Source: Atopobiaceae bacterium (GTDB taxonomy: Bacteria > Actinomycetota > Coriobacteriia > Coriobacteriales > Atopobiaceae). From it: a stretch of 45,743 bases of DNA. Positions 34,254 to 42,007 of the stretch are shown here, piece after piece; the first letter of the stretch is position 1; each line of letters begins with the position of its first letter. The position numbers and the translations under genes were made by a program. A model generated the notes under the pieces. The model saw only the letters and a list, made by a program, of their open reading frames with translations, did not search any database and was not told where the DNA came from. Where the stretch lies: positions 1-45,743 of the forward strand of contig JAFWKQ010000069.1 of NCBI GenBank assembly GCA_017545665.1, given 5' to 3'.

Positions 34254-35228
34254 ATGGAAGTACAGCAGTTGCCACGAGCCATACGCGATGCGGCAGGCGT
34301 GCAAACTCACACCTACGAGGAGGTTGTCGCGCACATTGCAGAGAAGTACGAACTCTTCGACTACAACGGACGCAAAGTGTATCTGTTTGGGCAGGGACGC
34401 GAGTTCGGCGACCATCGCCACATCGTTGCATTCCACGAGACTTGCTCGCCGCCGACGCCCGAGCATATCCTCTCGTATGTGCTCATCACGTACTGTCTCT
34501 CGGGTCATTTTCCCATCGTCGTGGACGGCAAGCCCTCGACGCTGGGCGAAGGCGAATGCGTGGTGCTCGACCGGCAGGTTCCCCATTCGGTGGGCGAAAC
34601 CGGGCCCGACGACATTGCCGTAAACATCATCCTGCCCGAGGAGTTCTTCGACGGCTTTATGCTCGACGGCATTGCCGACCTCGCATCGCCCTTTGCCACG
34701 CAACTCACGACCATAGGCGCGTCGCACAGCGAGTGGCGCTTCTACCACACCTCGAAGGATGAGGTCGTGCGCACCTGCATGGAACGCGTGCTTTGCGAGT
34801 GCCTCGAGCCCGACATGACCAGTCCGTACATGACAAACTTCTTCCTCGCAGCCCTGTTTACCCACCTCATGCGCACGTACGAACCGCATGGCCAGCTCGA
34901 CGACGTGGCTTGGGAGCGCTCCGAGCTCGTTGGACGTGTGCGCGAGTACATTAGCAACCACTACAAAGAGGGCAATCTGGGCCAGATGGCCGCCGACCTG
35001 GGATATGAGCGCACGTACCTCTCCAAGTTCATCCGCTCTGCCACTGGATACACGTTTAAGCAACTGGTAAACGCCGAGCGCATGCGTCATGCAGCGCTCA
35101 TGCTGCGCGGAACCTCTCAACCCATCTACGATGTTGCGCAGTCGGTGGGGCTTGCCAACCTCACGAGCTTTTACGCACGCTTTCGCGAATACGCAGGCAT
35201 GACACCGCAAGAGTACCGCAAGCAATAA
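34254..35228 (+). CDS. AraC-family transcriptional activator of the rhamnose cluster
   Basis: 324 residues. The N-terminal part holds a cupin-like sensing domain (SGHFPIVVDGKPSTLGEGEC, VVLDRQVPHSV). The C-terminal ~100 residues contain two helix-turn-helices: GNLGQMAADLGYERTYLSKF and QPIYDVAQSVGLANLTSFYA, ending FREYAGMTPQEYRKQ, the standard AraC signature. The start was set at ATG 34254; the frame extends 14 codons further up, into operator copy C. It probably binds the three shared operator elements in response to rhamnose or a rhamnoside. Confidence 0.9.
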   Translation: MEVQQLPRAIRDAAGVQTHTYEEVVAHIAEKYELFDYNGRKVYLFGQGREFGDHRHIVAFHETCSPPTPEHILSYVLITYCLSGHFPIVVDGKPSTLGEGECVVLDRQVPHSVGETGPDDIAVNIILPEEFFDGFMLDGIADLASPFATQLTTIGASHSEWRFYHTSKDEVVRTCMERVLCECLEPDMTSPYMTNFFLAALFTHLMRTYEPHGQLDDVAWERSELVGRVREYISNHYKEGNLGQMAADLGYERTYLSKFIRSATGYTFKQLVNAERMRHAALMLRGTSQPIYDVAQSVGLANLTSFYARFREYAGMTPQEYRKQ

Positions 35229-35274
35229 GGCTGATGTCGCCACCGTTTTGCTACCAATGTGCGAGGAGGCAAGT

Positions 35275-35388
35275 ATGACGCAAGTTGTTTTCAACCCTTA
35301 TCTACCAAGCTGGGAATACGTACCCGATGGCGAGCCCCATGTCTTTGATGAGCGTCTTTACGTGTACATCGCACACGACTGTGTATAG
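35275..35388 (+). pseudogene. 5' scar of a GH43-type glycosidase gene
   Basis: ATG at 35275 with CGAGGAGG. MTQVVFNPYLPSWEYVPDGE and PHVFDERLYVYIAHDC match the start of family-43 glycoside hydrolases (NP-x-LP-x-WEY-x-PDGEP-x-VF, Y-x-HD). The frame ends at 37 codons where unrelated DNA begins. The gene originally continued the sugar-use cluster downstream of the regulator. Confidence 0.7.
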
Positions 35389-35470
35389 AATGCTGAAGAC
35401 TGGACGAATTGAGAACGCTATAAAATTCGGAGGACAATGGAGAATCGATCCGAATTCTCCAGTAAAGTAG
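35377..35470 (+). pseudogene. C-terminal remnant of an excisionase-like HTH protein
   Basis: The frame ending at 35470 reads TTVYRMLKTGRIENAIKFGG followed by QWRIDPNSPVK, the second half of a MerR/excisionase-type helix-turn-helix (HTH_17). The first half is missing, replaced by the GH43 scar. It marks the edge of a former integrative element beside the tRNA-derived repeat at 35.8 kb. Confidence 0.6.
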
Positions 35471-35509
35471 CTCGAGAGGCAGATTGATACGCATGGTCGA
35501 AGCAATGAG

Positions 35510-35548
35510 CTCCGGTGGCCAGGTGATGGCTGCCGGAGTGTTTTCTTT
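35510..35548 (+). terminator. Rho-independent terminator after the excisionase remnant
   Basis: CTCCGG(T)GGCC - AGGTGAT - GGC(TG)CCGGAG followed by TGTTTTCTTT. Stem 35510-35538. Confidence 0.75.
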
Positions 35549-35765
35549 AACGTGATTATCTGCTTGGCGACCGGTGCACCCATCAATGAATGCCTGGCTA
35601 TCTCTTACGGGTGGTCAGCGGTTGTGCAAATGCGACCATCGATCCTTCTACATCCTTGCCCTTCGCTTCTCGTTGCGCCAAATGACGTAGGCAGTTTGGG
35701 TGAAAAATGCCGCTTTTCATGCTGATGTGCAGACATGTCAGCAAAATGCTTGCTGACAAAACAAA
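35549..35765. other. Gap without a gene
   Basis: No convincing frame. A small hairpin GTCAGCA/TGCTGAC lies near 35737-35757, close to the tRNA-derived repeat. Confidence 0.4.
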
Positions 35766-35854
35766 GCAGGCCAGCCGCAACACCACGACTGACCTGCGAA
35801 TACTCTGGCTGGGGCACTAGGATTCGAACCTAGGTTGGCGGCACCAAAAACCGC
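35766..35854 (-). repeat. Attachment-type copy a: tRNA-Gln 3' half plus terminator
   Basis: 35806-35854 repeats the 3' half of the tRNA-Gln gene (45560-45609), and 35766-35797 repeats its terminator stem (GCAGG...CCTGC) in the same order and orientation. This copy has five A (five T on the tRNA strand) where the full tRNA gene has six. It is the farthest copy from the tRNA and so would be the oldest integration edge. Confidence 0.85.
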
Positions 35855-36001
35855 GTCGAGCATGTCGAGGGGTATCTTTACGCGGGCATCTTCCAGCATC
35901 TTCTGCGCCTCCCTCTCGTCCGTGCAGGACCGCAGGCGCTCGATGTCCTCCGGGCTCATCTTCGCCTTGATCTCCTCTGCGATCTTTTCCTCTGGCGTCA
36001 T
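35855..36001 (-). pseudogene. RiPP-leader-like peptide gene cut by the tRNA repeat
   Basis: The frame from ATG 36001 reads MTPEEKIAEEIKAKMSPEDI, ERLRSCTDEREAQKMLEDAR, then VKIPLDMLDAV. The ending L-D-x-L-D-A-V is what precedes GG in Nif11-like RiPP leaders (compare DLDELDAAAGG in the intact precursor). Exactly there the coding DNA changes into the tRNA-Gln repeat, so any core peptide is lost. There is no good ribosome site. Confidence 0.45.
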
Positions 36002-36210
36002 GGCGGCTTTGCTTCTCTGGCTTCTTGCCAACAATGATCGCCATTCCCATGCTGGGCGGCTACACGCAGTGTGGCTTAAAACGCGCCGCCCGCCCGGCCT
36101 ACGCTCCTCCGCAGCGGCGCGGTCGTGGTCAAGGCGCTCGAGGGCATGAACGGCTTCCACGGTGTTGTGGCCATTGGCGTCCCGCCCTTCTGGCCATGCC
36201 GGGTCTGCCA

Positions 36211-37602
36211 TCATGATGGGAGCATTGCCTTTACGCGCTCGTAATAGCCGCCCTTGAAGATCAGGCAGGCGTCGGGATCGACGCCCAGGAGGTCGCTTGC
36301 GCCGTTTTCCAGTACGGCTTGGCCCCTGCAGCCGCCACCGCAGCGGTTCCTGTAGGCGCATCCGGCGCATTCGGGGTTGTGGCGAAGGTAGTCGCCGAGC
36401 GTCTTGGTGATGAAGCTCAGGTACGTGGAGTCCGCGAGCGCCTCCGCGATCGTCATCTCGCCGATGCGGGGGAAGACTTCGCTCGCCGCCTCCAGCTGGG
36501 ACATGGGGATGCAGGGCAGAATGCGCCCGTCCGGGCCGAGGTACATCGTCGTGCGTGCCGCCGCACAAATGACCTTCTTGCCGGAGTCCTCGCCCTCGGG
36601 ATGCCGTTCGCTGCCGACGCTGAACTCGCCATCGCTTGCGGAGAACAGCCCCGACAGCATGAGGTAGGGCACGGGCATGCCGTCCTCGATGTACTGGGGG
36701 ATGTAGTCGACATAGGCGTCGTACTCCTCCTTTGCCGTAATGGCGTAGTCGGAGAGGGCCTCCCCCTCACCGACGCAGCTGAGCCGGTTGACCTTGAGAG
36801 ACGCCACGCCCAACTCGCCCAGCTCGCGCACGCTCTCGCGCAGGGTATGCAGGTTGCCTCTGTGCAGGACGAGCTCCGCGCCCGTGACAAAGCCCCTCTC
36901 GTGACAAAGCGCCAGTGCGCGCCTCACCGAATCGTATGCGCCGTCCACCCCGCGCAGCCAGTCGTGCCATCGCCGGGGCCCGTCGAAGCTCATGTTGAAC
37001 TCGGGGCGGCATCCCCTTGCCTCGAGTCCGTCGAGAAGCTCGTCGTCGACAAGCGACCCGTTGGTCATGATCACGTCCACGTGCATGCCGTGCTCGAGGA
37101 TGCGGTCCACGATCGCGAGGAAGTCGCTGCGGACGAGCGGCTCCCCACCTGTGAGCGAGACGTGTGCGACGCCGCAGTCGGCGATCTGGTCTGCAATGGC
37201 AAAACATTGCTCCGTCGTCGGCTGGGGCAGCACCCCGTGCGGCGCGCTCATGTAGCAGTGGCGGCAGCGGTAGTTGCAGCGCCCCGTGAGCGACCAGTGC
37301 ACCATTCTCAGGTAGCGGTTGTCGTGGTAGCGATACCTTTGCTCCGGCAGGAGGTTGCGCGGCTCGTCTAGGTATTCGAGAAAGCCCAAGCGGTCCAGCT
37401 CCTCCACATGCTCTGCCCGCTTTCCCAGGAAGACGGGGCTGTCGGCAGGAAAGCGGCCGTTGCAGAATCGCACCGTGCGGAAGACGTCGGGCGTCAAGAA
37501 TGCGGGTGGCCCGCCGTCGCGCCTCACGAGCGCATACGGAAGACCCTGCCATCCGCGCAGCGCGTAGTCTGGCTTTATCCGTATGTAGCGGCGCCTGTCC
37601 AT
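36211..37602 (-). CDS. Radical SAM/SPASM RiPP maturase
   Basis: 463 residues from ATG 37602 (MDRRRYIRIKPDYALRGWQG; a longer frame upstream is Arg/Pro-rich and improbable). The N-terminal ~90 residues may be a peptide-recognition region. The radical SAM motif is CNYRCRHCY (C-x3-C-x2-C, about residue 107), followed by SLTGGEPLVRSDF. The C-terminal SPASM/twitch region has CAAARTTMYLGPDGRILPC, CAGCAYRNRCGGGC and a last Cys in VDPDACLIF, enough ligands for two auxiliary Fe-S clusters. Such enzymes form thioether or C-C links in peptides. It is divergent from the precursor gene and shares a promoter element with the epimerase gene. Confidence 0.9.
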   Translation of the reverse strand: MDRRRYIRIKPDYALRGWQGLPYALVRRDGGPPAFLTPDVFRTVRFCNGRFPADSPVFLGKRAEHVEELDRLGFLEYLDEPRNLLPEQRYRYHDNRYLRMVHWSLTGRCNYRCRHCYMSAPHGVLPQPTTEQCFAIADQIADCGVAHVSLTGGEPLVRSDFLAIVDRILEHGMHVDVIMTNGSLVDDELLDGLEARGCRPEFNMSFDGPRRWHDWLRGVDGAYDSVRRALALCHERGFVTGAELVLHRGNLHTLRESVRELGELGVASLKVNRLSCVGEGEALSDYAITAKEEYDAYVDYIPQYIEDGMPVPYLMLSGLFSASDGEFSVGSERHPEGEDSGKKVICAAARTTMYLGPDGRILPCIPMSQLEAASEVFPRIGEMTIAEALADSTYLSFITKTLGDYLRHNPECAGCAYRNRCGGGCRGQAVLENGASDLLGVDPDACLIFKGGYYERVKAMLPS

Positions 37603-37647
37603 GGAGGTTTGCCTCTTCCCACACTCACCATTCAGCCGTGCCAGCCC

Positions 37648-37662
37648 CCATTGTACGAGTTC
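37648..37662 (-). promoter_or_regulatory. Shared promoter element upstream of the SPASM maturase
   Basis: On the minus strand GAACTCGTACAATGG, with TACAAT as a likely -10 box. The identical 15 bases occur upstream of the epimerase gene (39458-39472). The distance to the start codon is 46 bp here and 39 bp there. Confidence 0.65.
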
Positions 37663-37850
37663 CCGCGATCCACGTACGCAGGGATTCCCGATTGTCGTCC
37701 TTGGCCGCCCTTTTGGCCGTTGGGGCTTGTCCCCCCTCAGCCGCACCATATGACTCATCTATAGAATCAGGTCGTACGGAGACGCGCCGGAGTGTATCAT
37801 AGACACATATACATGCGTATCGTTTCGTAAACAACAGCAAGGAGCAACGT

Positions 37851-38225
37851 ATGGCAGCGGAGAACGTGGCGAAGTTCGCCGAAATGCTGAAGACCGACGA
37901 GACGCTCATGGCGAAGCTGAGCGATGCCGTGGCGGCGTACATGGATAAGCACCCCGGCGACACAGAGAACGAGCAGGCGGTGTTCGACGCCGTCGTGGCC
38001 CCGATGGCCGCCGAGGCGGGCCTGCCAATCACCTACGACGAGGCCAAGAGCGTCCTTGCCGATGACGAGGACCGCCAGCTGGACCTTGACGAGCTGGACG
38101 CTGCCGCAGGCGGCAGTGGCGGATGCCTTTCCATTGGCTTCAGCACTAAACCACAAGCCGAATGTGGAAAGGGAGGATTCGCCTGCGCCTATATCGGAAT
38201 AGGCGTCGTTGGATCATCCAAGTAA
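37851..38225 (+). CDS. RiPP precursor with Nif11-like leader and three-Cys core
   Basis: 124 residues; ATG at 37851 with AAGGAG. The leader (1-88) is Nif11-like: FAEMLKTDETLMAKLSDAVA, VFDAVVAPMAAEAGLPITYD, and the end LDLDELDAAAGG with a double-Gly cleavage site at 87/88. The predicted core (89-124) has Cys at 92, 105 and 112, is rich in Gly, Ser and Ile/Val, and starts SGGCLSIGFS. Two flanking radical SAM enzymes point to thioether or similar cross-links plus D-amino acids. No transporter or protease is seen next to it; export and leader removal may be supplied elsewhere. The mature activity is unknown. Confidence 0.85.
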   Translation: MAAENVAKFAEMLKTDETLMAKLSDAVAAYMDKHPGDTENEQAVFDAVVAPMAAEAGLPITYDEAKSVLADDEDRQLDLDELDAAAGGSGGCLSIGFSTKPQAECGKGGFACAYIGIGVVGSSK

Positions 38226-38294
38226 TTCGGACTTGTCGGCAACATAGGAGCATGGCCGCGCCGGCATTGTTTTCGACCTTGTATGCTCGCATTC

Positions 38295-39419
38295 TCAGCG
38301 GCCCAGAAGGTCCGCGAGGGTGAGCGTCACGGACATGTGGCGCTCTATCATCCCGCGCACCACGCCCTCGAGCGACGCCCCGTCGGAAAAGCCCGCCTTC
38401 TCGTAGACGAGCTCGCCAGTGGGGTGTTCGTCGCTTGCGACGACGGGCGTGACCAGGCGCACGCTGCGCTCGAACATGTTCACGATAAAGCCGCTCGCGC
38501 AGGCGGAGGTGCCTTCCTCGGCGCGGCTGTCGCCGAGGTTGCGCCCCGCCCTCTTTAGGCTACAGGCCGGCGCCTCCTCGAACTGCGGAAGCAGGTCGGT
38601 GTACAGGAGCTCCTCCGGGGTAAACGACGCGAGCACCGCATCTGCATCCCGCTTGCCAAGCAGGGAGAGCCGATCGAAGTGGAGCTGTGTCTGCTGGCCC
38701 CAGCGCAAGAGTTCGCGCGTGCGGCCGAGGTCTCGGGTGGCGGCTGCGGTGGTCGTCTGCGGCACCTCGCCGAACTCGTTGTGGAAATCCTTGAGGAACA
38801 GCTCGTAGTCAGGGTTGTCCAGCGGTTCGGTCGCGTAGTAGCAGAGCGCGGCCCCGGCTGCACCGCCAATTGCGGCATGCATGCACGAGAGCACGTCCTT
38901 CCAAAGCGCCGCGTTGGCCTCCGTGTGGCGGAAGGCCCCCTCGAGCCTCCCAGCCGAGAGGGCGCAGAAGGAACAGCCCACCGAGCAGCCCAGGGACAGT
39001 TCGAACACCAATGGCAGGTGGGACATGAAGCGGGCCATGTACGGCATGTCACGCGCGCAGCGCCTCATCTGCCGCGCGCGCCAACCCGCGAAGCGAGGGT
39101 CGGCGATCTGCATCCGCAGGCTGTTGCGCCTGCCCCTCGCGAACCTCTCCTCGAAGAAGTCACGATACCACGTGAAGGTCTCGGGAAGCTCGCCACCGTC
39201 CTCGGGCAACTGCCCGAGGAGCACGAGCGCTCCCGCGCGCGGATCGACGTTGAGCCCCGTGCTGGCCAATGCTCCCGCCGGGTCGCTGCGGTATGCGTCG
39301 TGAAACTCTTTGTCCAGCGCCCAGAGCTCGAAAAGACGCTTGAGTGCCGCCACGTGCGGGACGCGAGACGGCTCGAGGGTCACAGTCCCTTCGAACTCTC
39401 CCTTTTTCAGCGCGCCCAT
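38295..39419 (-). CDS. Radical SAM RiPP peptide epimerase (PoyD-like)
   Basis: 374 residues from ATG 39419, which has an excellent GGAGGA at 6-7 bp; longer frames upstream are unlikely. The N-terminal part (RLFELWALDKEFHDAYRSDP, GALASTGLNVDPRAGALVLL) and the radical SAM motif LGCSVGCSFCALSAG (C-x3-C-x2-C, about 151-158), YYATEPLDNPDYELFLKDF, FTPEELLYTDLLPQ and ACASGFIVNMFERSVRLVTP fit the 'RiPP maturation radical SAM amino acid epimerase' family. These enzymes turn L- into D-residues in a precursor core. Convergent with the precursor gene. Confidence 0.85.
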   Translation of the reverse strand: MGALKKGEFEGTVTLEPSRVPHVAALKRLFELWALDKEFHDAYRSDPAGALASTGLNVDPRAGALVLLGQLPEDGGELPETFTWYRDFFEERFARGRRNSLRMQIADPRFAGWRARQMRRCARDMPYMARFMSHLPLVFELSLGCSVGCSFCALSAGRLEGAFRHTEANAALWKDVLSCMHAAIGGAAGAALCYYATEPLDNPDYELFLKDFHNEFGEVPQTTTAAATRDLGRTRELLRWGQQTQLHFDRLSLLGKRDADAVLASFTPEELLYTDLLPQFEEAPACSLKRAGRNLGDSRAEEGTSACASGFIVNMFERSVRLVTPVVASDEHPTGELVYEKAGFSDGASLEGVVRGMIERHMSVTLTLADLLGR

Positions 39420-39457
39420 ATCTGTTCCTCCAACTCGCCGAACGCCAAGCCATCTAA

Positions 39458-39472
39458 CCATTGTACGAGTTC
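39458..39472 (-). promoter_or_regulatory. Shared promoter element upstream of the epimerase
   Basis: Identical 15-base GAACTCGTACAATGG on the minus strand, as upstream of the SPASM maturase gene; the surrounding sequence differs, so this is not just a duplicated gene edge. Confidence 0.65.
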
Positions 39473-39593
39473 TTTGCGAGACAACCACGGCCGGCTCAAC
39501 GGCACAAGCGCACCGCTTCTCGGATTGGCTGGCTGCGACGGTGCCGTATGCAGACGTGGACGAGAATGAGTTACACAAGTCCATCGAACGCGG

Positions 39594-40637
39594 TCAGGCA
39601 AGGCGGCGTATCAGCTTTGAGCGCCGTATGGGTAGTGGGCTGAAGCCGTTTGGAGTGATTGGTCCCTGAAACATGGCCTTGCTCGCGTTCTCCGTCCTAA
39701 GCGCCTGGCCGTCGATGACGATGCGCGCGGGGTACGGACTCGTGAACTCGCGGTGGATGAGGCAGTTCGCCACGACCTCGCGGACGATGCCGTCCCTCAG
39801 GCTGATGGCTTCGTCGCCGTCGAGTGCGAAGCGGTCGGGCATGTGCTTTCGGCAGAACTCCGCCAAGAGGTCGTACGCCTCAATGAGATTGCAGCGTGCT
39901 ACGAGCCGGTCGTCGTATCGGCTTTCGGGGTTGACCATCCATAGGGCATCCGTCTTGTAGGGCGGGCATACGGAGCGGATGACCTCATCCCTGCCAAGTA
40001 GGAGGACTGCTGCCAGGTTGAACCCCTCGTCTCCGGTGGCGTAGTCTTTGCTGAGGAGACACGCTGATCTCAACAGGGCTTCGTCTCCGAGCCGCGTCCA
40101 CTCGTGATCGGGCTGCTTGTGCGCCGCGCGCTCGCGTATACTTCCGAGCATGCCTAGCTTCAGGTCGTCCGGACCGACGTGCTTGTACACCCGCTGCTCG
40201 GTGTAGAGTCCCTGCTTGCGTATGCAAATCTCCGCGATCCTCGCCGCAGTGCGCACCACCACGTCGGAGTCTTCTATGCGCTCGTAGATTTCCCCTTTGA
40301 ACCTGTGCATGTTGGGGCTGGGTGGCACCCATATCCTGAGCACCTCCCGGCCGTCGAAGGACGTGCTGTCGAACTCGAACGAGACGGGGGAGTCGAAGAG
40401 CCGCGGGTTATTCACCACGTTGATGATGTTGCGCTTTATGGGAAGCAGATTAGCCGCGCTGATACCCGACACGGTGCCGTCGTCCTCCACCCCAAGGTAT
40501 ATGGAGCCTCCGAAGGAGTTTGCGAACGAGCAGACGGTCTCAAACGTGTCTGCCTCGGGCTGCTGCCCGCATCTCTTGAATTCGACACCGGCCGTCTCTC
40601 CCATTTCGAGGACTTCCCTTAGGGCTTTAGAATCCAC
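39594..40637 (-). CDS. AlbA/Schlafen-type ATP-binding protein, C-terminally truncated
   Basis: 347 residues from GTG 40637 (AAAGGGGG at 6 bp), VDSKALREVLEMGETAGVEF. The AlbA_2 domain shows FANSFGGSIYLGVEDDGTVSG and KGEIYERIEDSDVVV; the C-terminal half contains REVVANCLIHREFTSPYPAR and the GPITPNGFSPLP block of the ATP-binding-like domain. Family members then continue with KNPLIANFFRQ...G and a winged helix (~450-500 residues in all). Here the text ends IRRSKLIRRLA. The C-terminus is thus lost, probably by a deletion near 39600. These proteins act as regulators or defence effectors in accessory regions. Confidence 0.8.
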   Translation of the reverse strand: MDSKALREVLEMGETAGVEFKRCGQQPEADTFETVCSFANSFGGSIYLGVEDDGTVSGISAANLLPIKRNIINVVNNPRLFDSPVSFEFDSTSFDGREVLRIWVPPSPNMHRFKGEIYERIEDSDVVVRTAARIAEICIRKQGLYTEQRVYKHVGPDDLKLGMLGSIRERAAHKQPDHEWTRLGDEALLRSACLLSKDYATGDEGFNLAAVLLLGRDEVIRSVCPPYKTDALWMVNPESRYDDRLVARCNLIEAYDLLAEFCRKHMPDRFALDGDEAISLRDGIVREVVANCLIHREFTSPYPARIVIDGQALRTENASKAMFQGPITPNGFSPLPIRRSKLIRRLA

Positions 40638-40676
40638 GTGACGCCCCCTTTCCATTTTGCGCCATTATAACGCTGG

Positions 40677-40716
40677 TGGCGCGATTTGGCGCAATAACTG
40701 GCGCGATTTGGTGCAA
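40677..40716. promoter_or_regulatory. Two 18-bp direct repeats in the promoter of the AlbA gene
   Basis: TGGCGCGATTTGGCGCAA (40677-40694) and TGGCGCGATTTGGTGCAA (40699-40716), 22 bp apart, about two helical turns. A minus-strand TATAAT (40664-40669) lies just downstream, so a protein bound here would sit over the -35 region. A third partial GGCGCAA is at the start codon side. Confidence 0.7.
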
Positions 40717-40755
40717 GCAGCTGCGACCGGTCCTAAGCTTCTTTGACATAACAAA

Positions 40756-40804
40756 GCAGGTCAGCCGCGACACCGCGTCTGACCTGCGAATACTCGTGGC
40801 TGGG
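40756..40804 (-). repeat. Attachment-type copy d: tRNA terminator with only the tRNA tail
   Basis: GCAGGTCAGCCG...GACCTGC (40756-40787) repeats the tRNA-Gln terminator; after GCGAATACTCG only TGGCTGGG of the tRNA 3' end remains (40797-40804). It lies between the AlbA gene and the next module. Confidence 0.75.
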
Positions 40805-40850
40805 TAGACAAATGAAATATGCGTTTTCTTGCCCTGGCTGCCCATTTCGC

Positions 40851-41351
40851 TCAGGTGCTTTTATGCAGGTGGTCGAGCACCACAGCTCGTTCCATCTCGC
40901 GACGGTTTCTGTTGACGATCTCACGGGCATTCGGCACGTTTTCAATAATCCATCGTACGGAGTCACGGTCGTCCTCCATAGACTCGAACTCTTTTAACTG
41001 CTGCTGCGTGAGGGTGTCGGCGACGTCAGCCCCGATGCGCGCCCCAAGCTCCTCCTGGTATTCCTCCCCGGTGGCTATGTGGTCCATGCTGCCGTTGTGG
41101 TATACGACCCAAACGGTCTCGTACCTCCCGTTGGAGGCGAGGTCCGCGAGGACGGGATCCATTGCCCACCGTATGGTGCCGGTGCGACGGTCTCTGTAGC
41201 GGTAGGCATGTCCGAGCCCGTCGACTGGTCGAGTCGGGTGCGCGCCTCCGTGATCAACGAGGCGAAGAAGGCCACGCACAACGTCGTACTCGTCGGTGGT
41301 TTCGTATGGGAACACGCGCATCACACGCCCGTCCTCGTACTCTGCGAGCAC
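40851..41351 (-). CDS. Conserved-looking protein of unknown function
   Basis: 166 residues; GTG start at 41351 without a clear ribosome site. Text such as AYRYRDRRTGTIRWAMDPVL, SNGRYETVWVVYHNGSMDHI and RDSVRWIIENVPNAREIVNR has strong protein character, with a helical, charged C-terminus. Sense continues upstream in frame (CDERLAREAVGGRHEAV) to a stop, so the true N-terminus may be missing or begin at a rare codon. Family not recognised. It ends next to attachment copy d. Confidence 0.55.
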   Translation of the reverse strand: MLAEYEDGRVMRVFPYETTDEYDVVRGLLRLVDHGGAHPTRPVDGLGHAYRYRDRRTGTIRWAMDPVLADLASNGRYETVWVVYHNGSMDHIATGEEYQEELGARIGADVADTLTQQQLKEFESMEDDRDSVRWIIENVPNAREIVNRNRREMERAVVLDHLHKST

Positions 41352-41404
41352 GGCCTCGTGGCGACCGCCTACAGCCTCTCTCGCGAGACGCTCGTCGCAC
41401 GTGA

Positions 41405-41944
41405 CTTCACCTCACTTACGACGCGCGCACGCGCACGGCCCGCGTCCCCAACGACGAGGTCCGTGCCGAGCTTGCGCGCACGGTGGAGCGGAGTCGCCAT
41501 CCCAAGCTGGTCGGGCTCATGCGCGAGTCGTCCCAGTTGCTCGACGCCATCGTGGCCATGGACGAAGCTACCGTTGCGGAAGGGTTCGCCCGCGCGCACG
41601 AACGCGAAACGACGCCGCTCTTCTACAACAACGAGCAGGCCCTGCGCGCGGTGGTAAAGTCCGCGCTCGTGGCCGCGGTGGACGATTACGCCCGCATAGA
41701 GGAGCTGTCCAGCGGCAAGGGCTTCGCGGACATCGCCTACCTGCCCGCGAGGGGCTCCCTGCAGCCCGCCATCGTGGTGGAGCTCAAGTGAAACAAGCCC
41801 GTGGACGCCGCCGTCGACCAAGCCTGCAAGCAGCGCTACGCTGAGGCGCTCGACGATCTCGATGTGCCTGTACTGCTGGTGGGCGTGAGCTACGACCCCA
41901 AGACCAAGGAACACACGTGCCGCATCGAGCTGCGCGAGGCGTGA
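41405..41944 (+). pseudogene. 3' part of an AAA-ATPase/PD-(D/E)XK nuclease gene with a Trp-to-stop change
   Basis: LTYDARTRTARVPNDEVRAE, AMDEATVAEGFARAHERETT, PLFYNNEQALRAVVKSAL and GFADIAYLPARGSLQPAIVV match the C-terminal half of the DUF1703 group of AAA proteins, whose nuclease motif is ELKWNK. Here the Trp codon is TGA (41789-41791), after which NKPVDAAVDQACKQRYAEAL, DVPVLLVGVSYDPKTKEHTC continues in the same frame to the normal end. The ATPase half is absent. Confidence 0.8.
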
Positions 41945-41960
41945 GGCAGCCCTTTGCCTG

Positions 41961-42000
41961 AAGGCAATAACATCAGGCAATGGGGGTACTCCCCTTTGCC
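41961..42000. repeat. Dispersed palindromic repeat, copy 1
   Basis: AAGGCAATAACATCAGGCAA then TGGGGGTACTCCCCTTTGCC. Core hairpin GGCAA-T-GGGG / CCCC-T-TTGCC. Closely similar copies at 43087 and 44168, partial at 45691. Confidence 0.85.
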
Positions 42001-42007
42001 GGCCTAT

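Noticed and set aside
34191..35294. 367-residue minus-strand frame
   Set aside because: Antisense to the AraC regulator, whose two helix-turn-helices are clear.
36319..37371. 350-residue plus-strand frame
   Set aside because: Antisense to the SPASM maturase, which has all expected Cys motifs.
40756..40804. A further tRNA gene
   Set aside because: Only the terminator and about eight bases of the tRNA tail are present.
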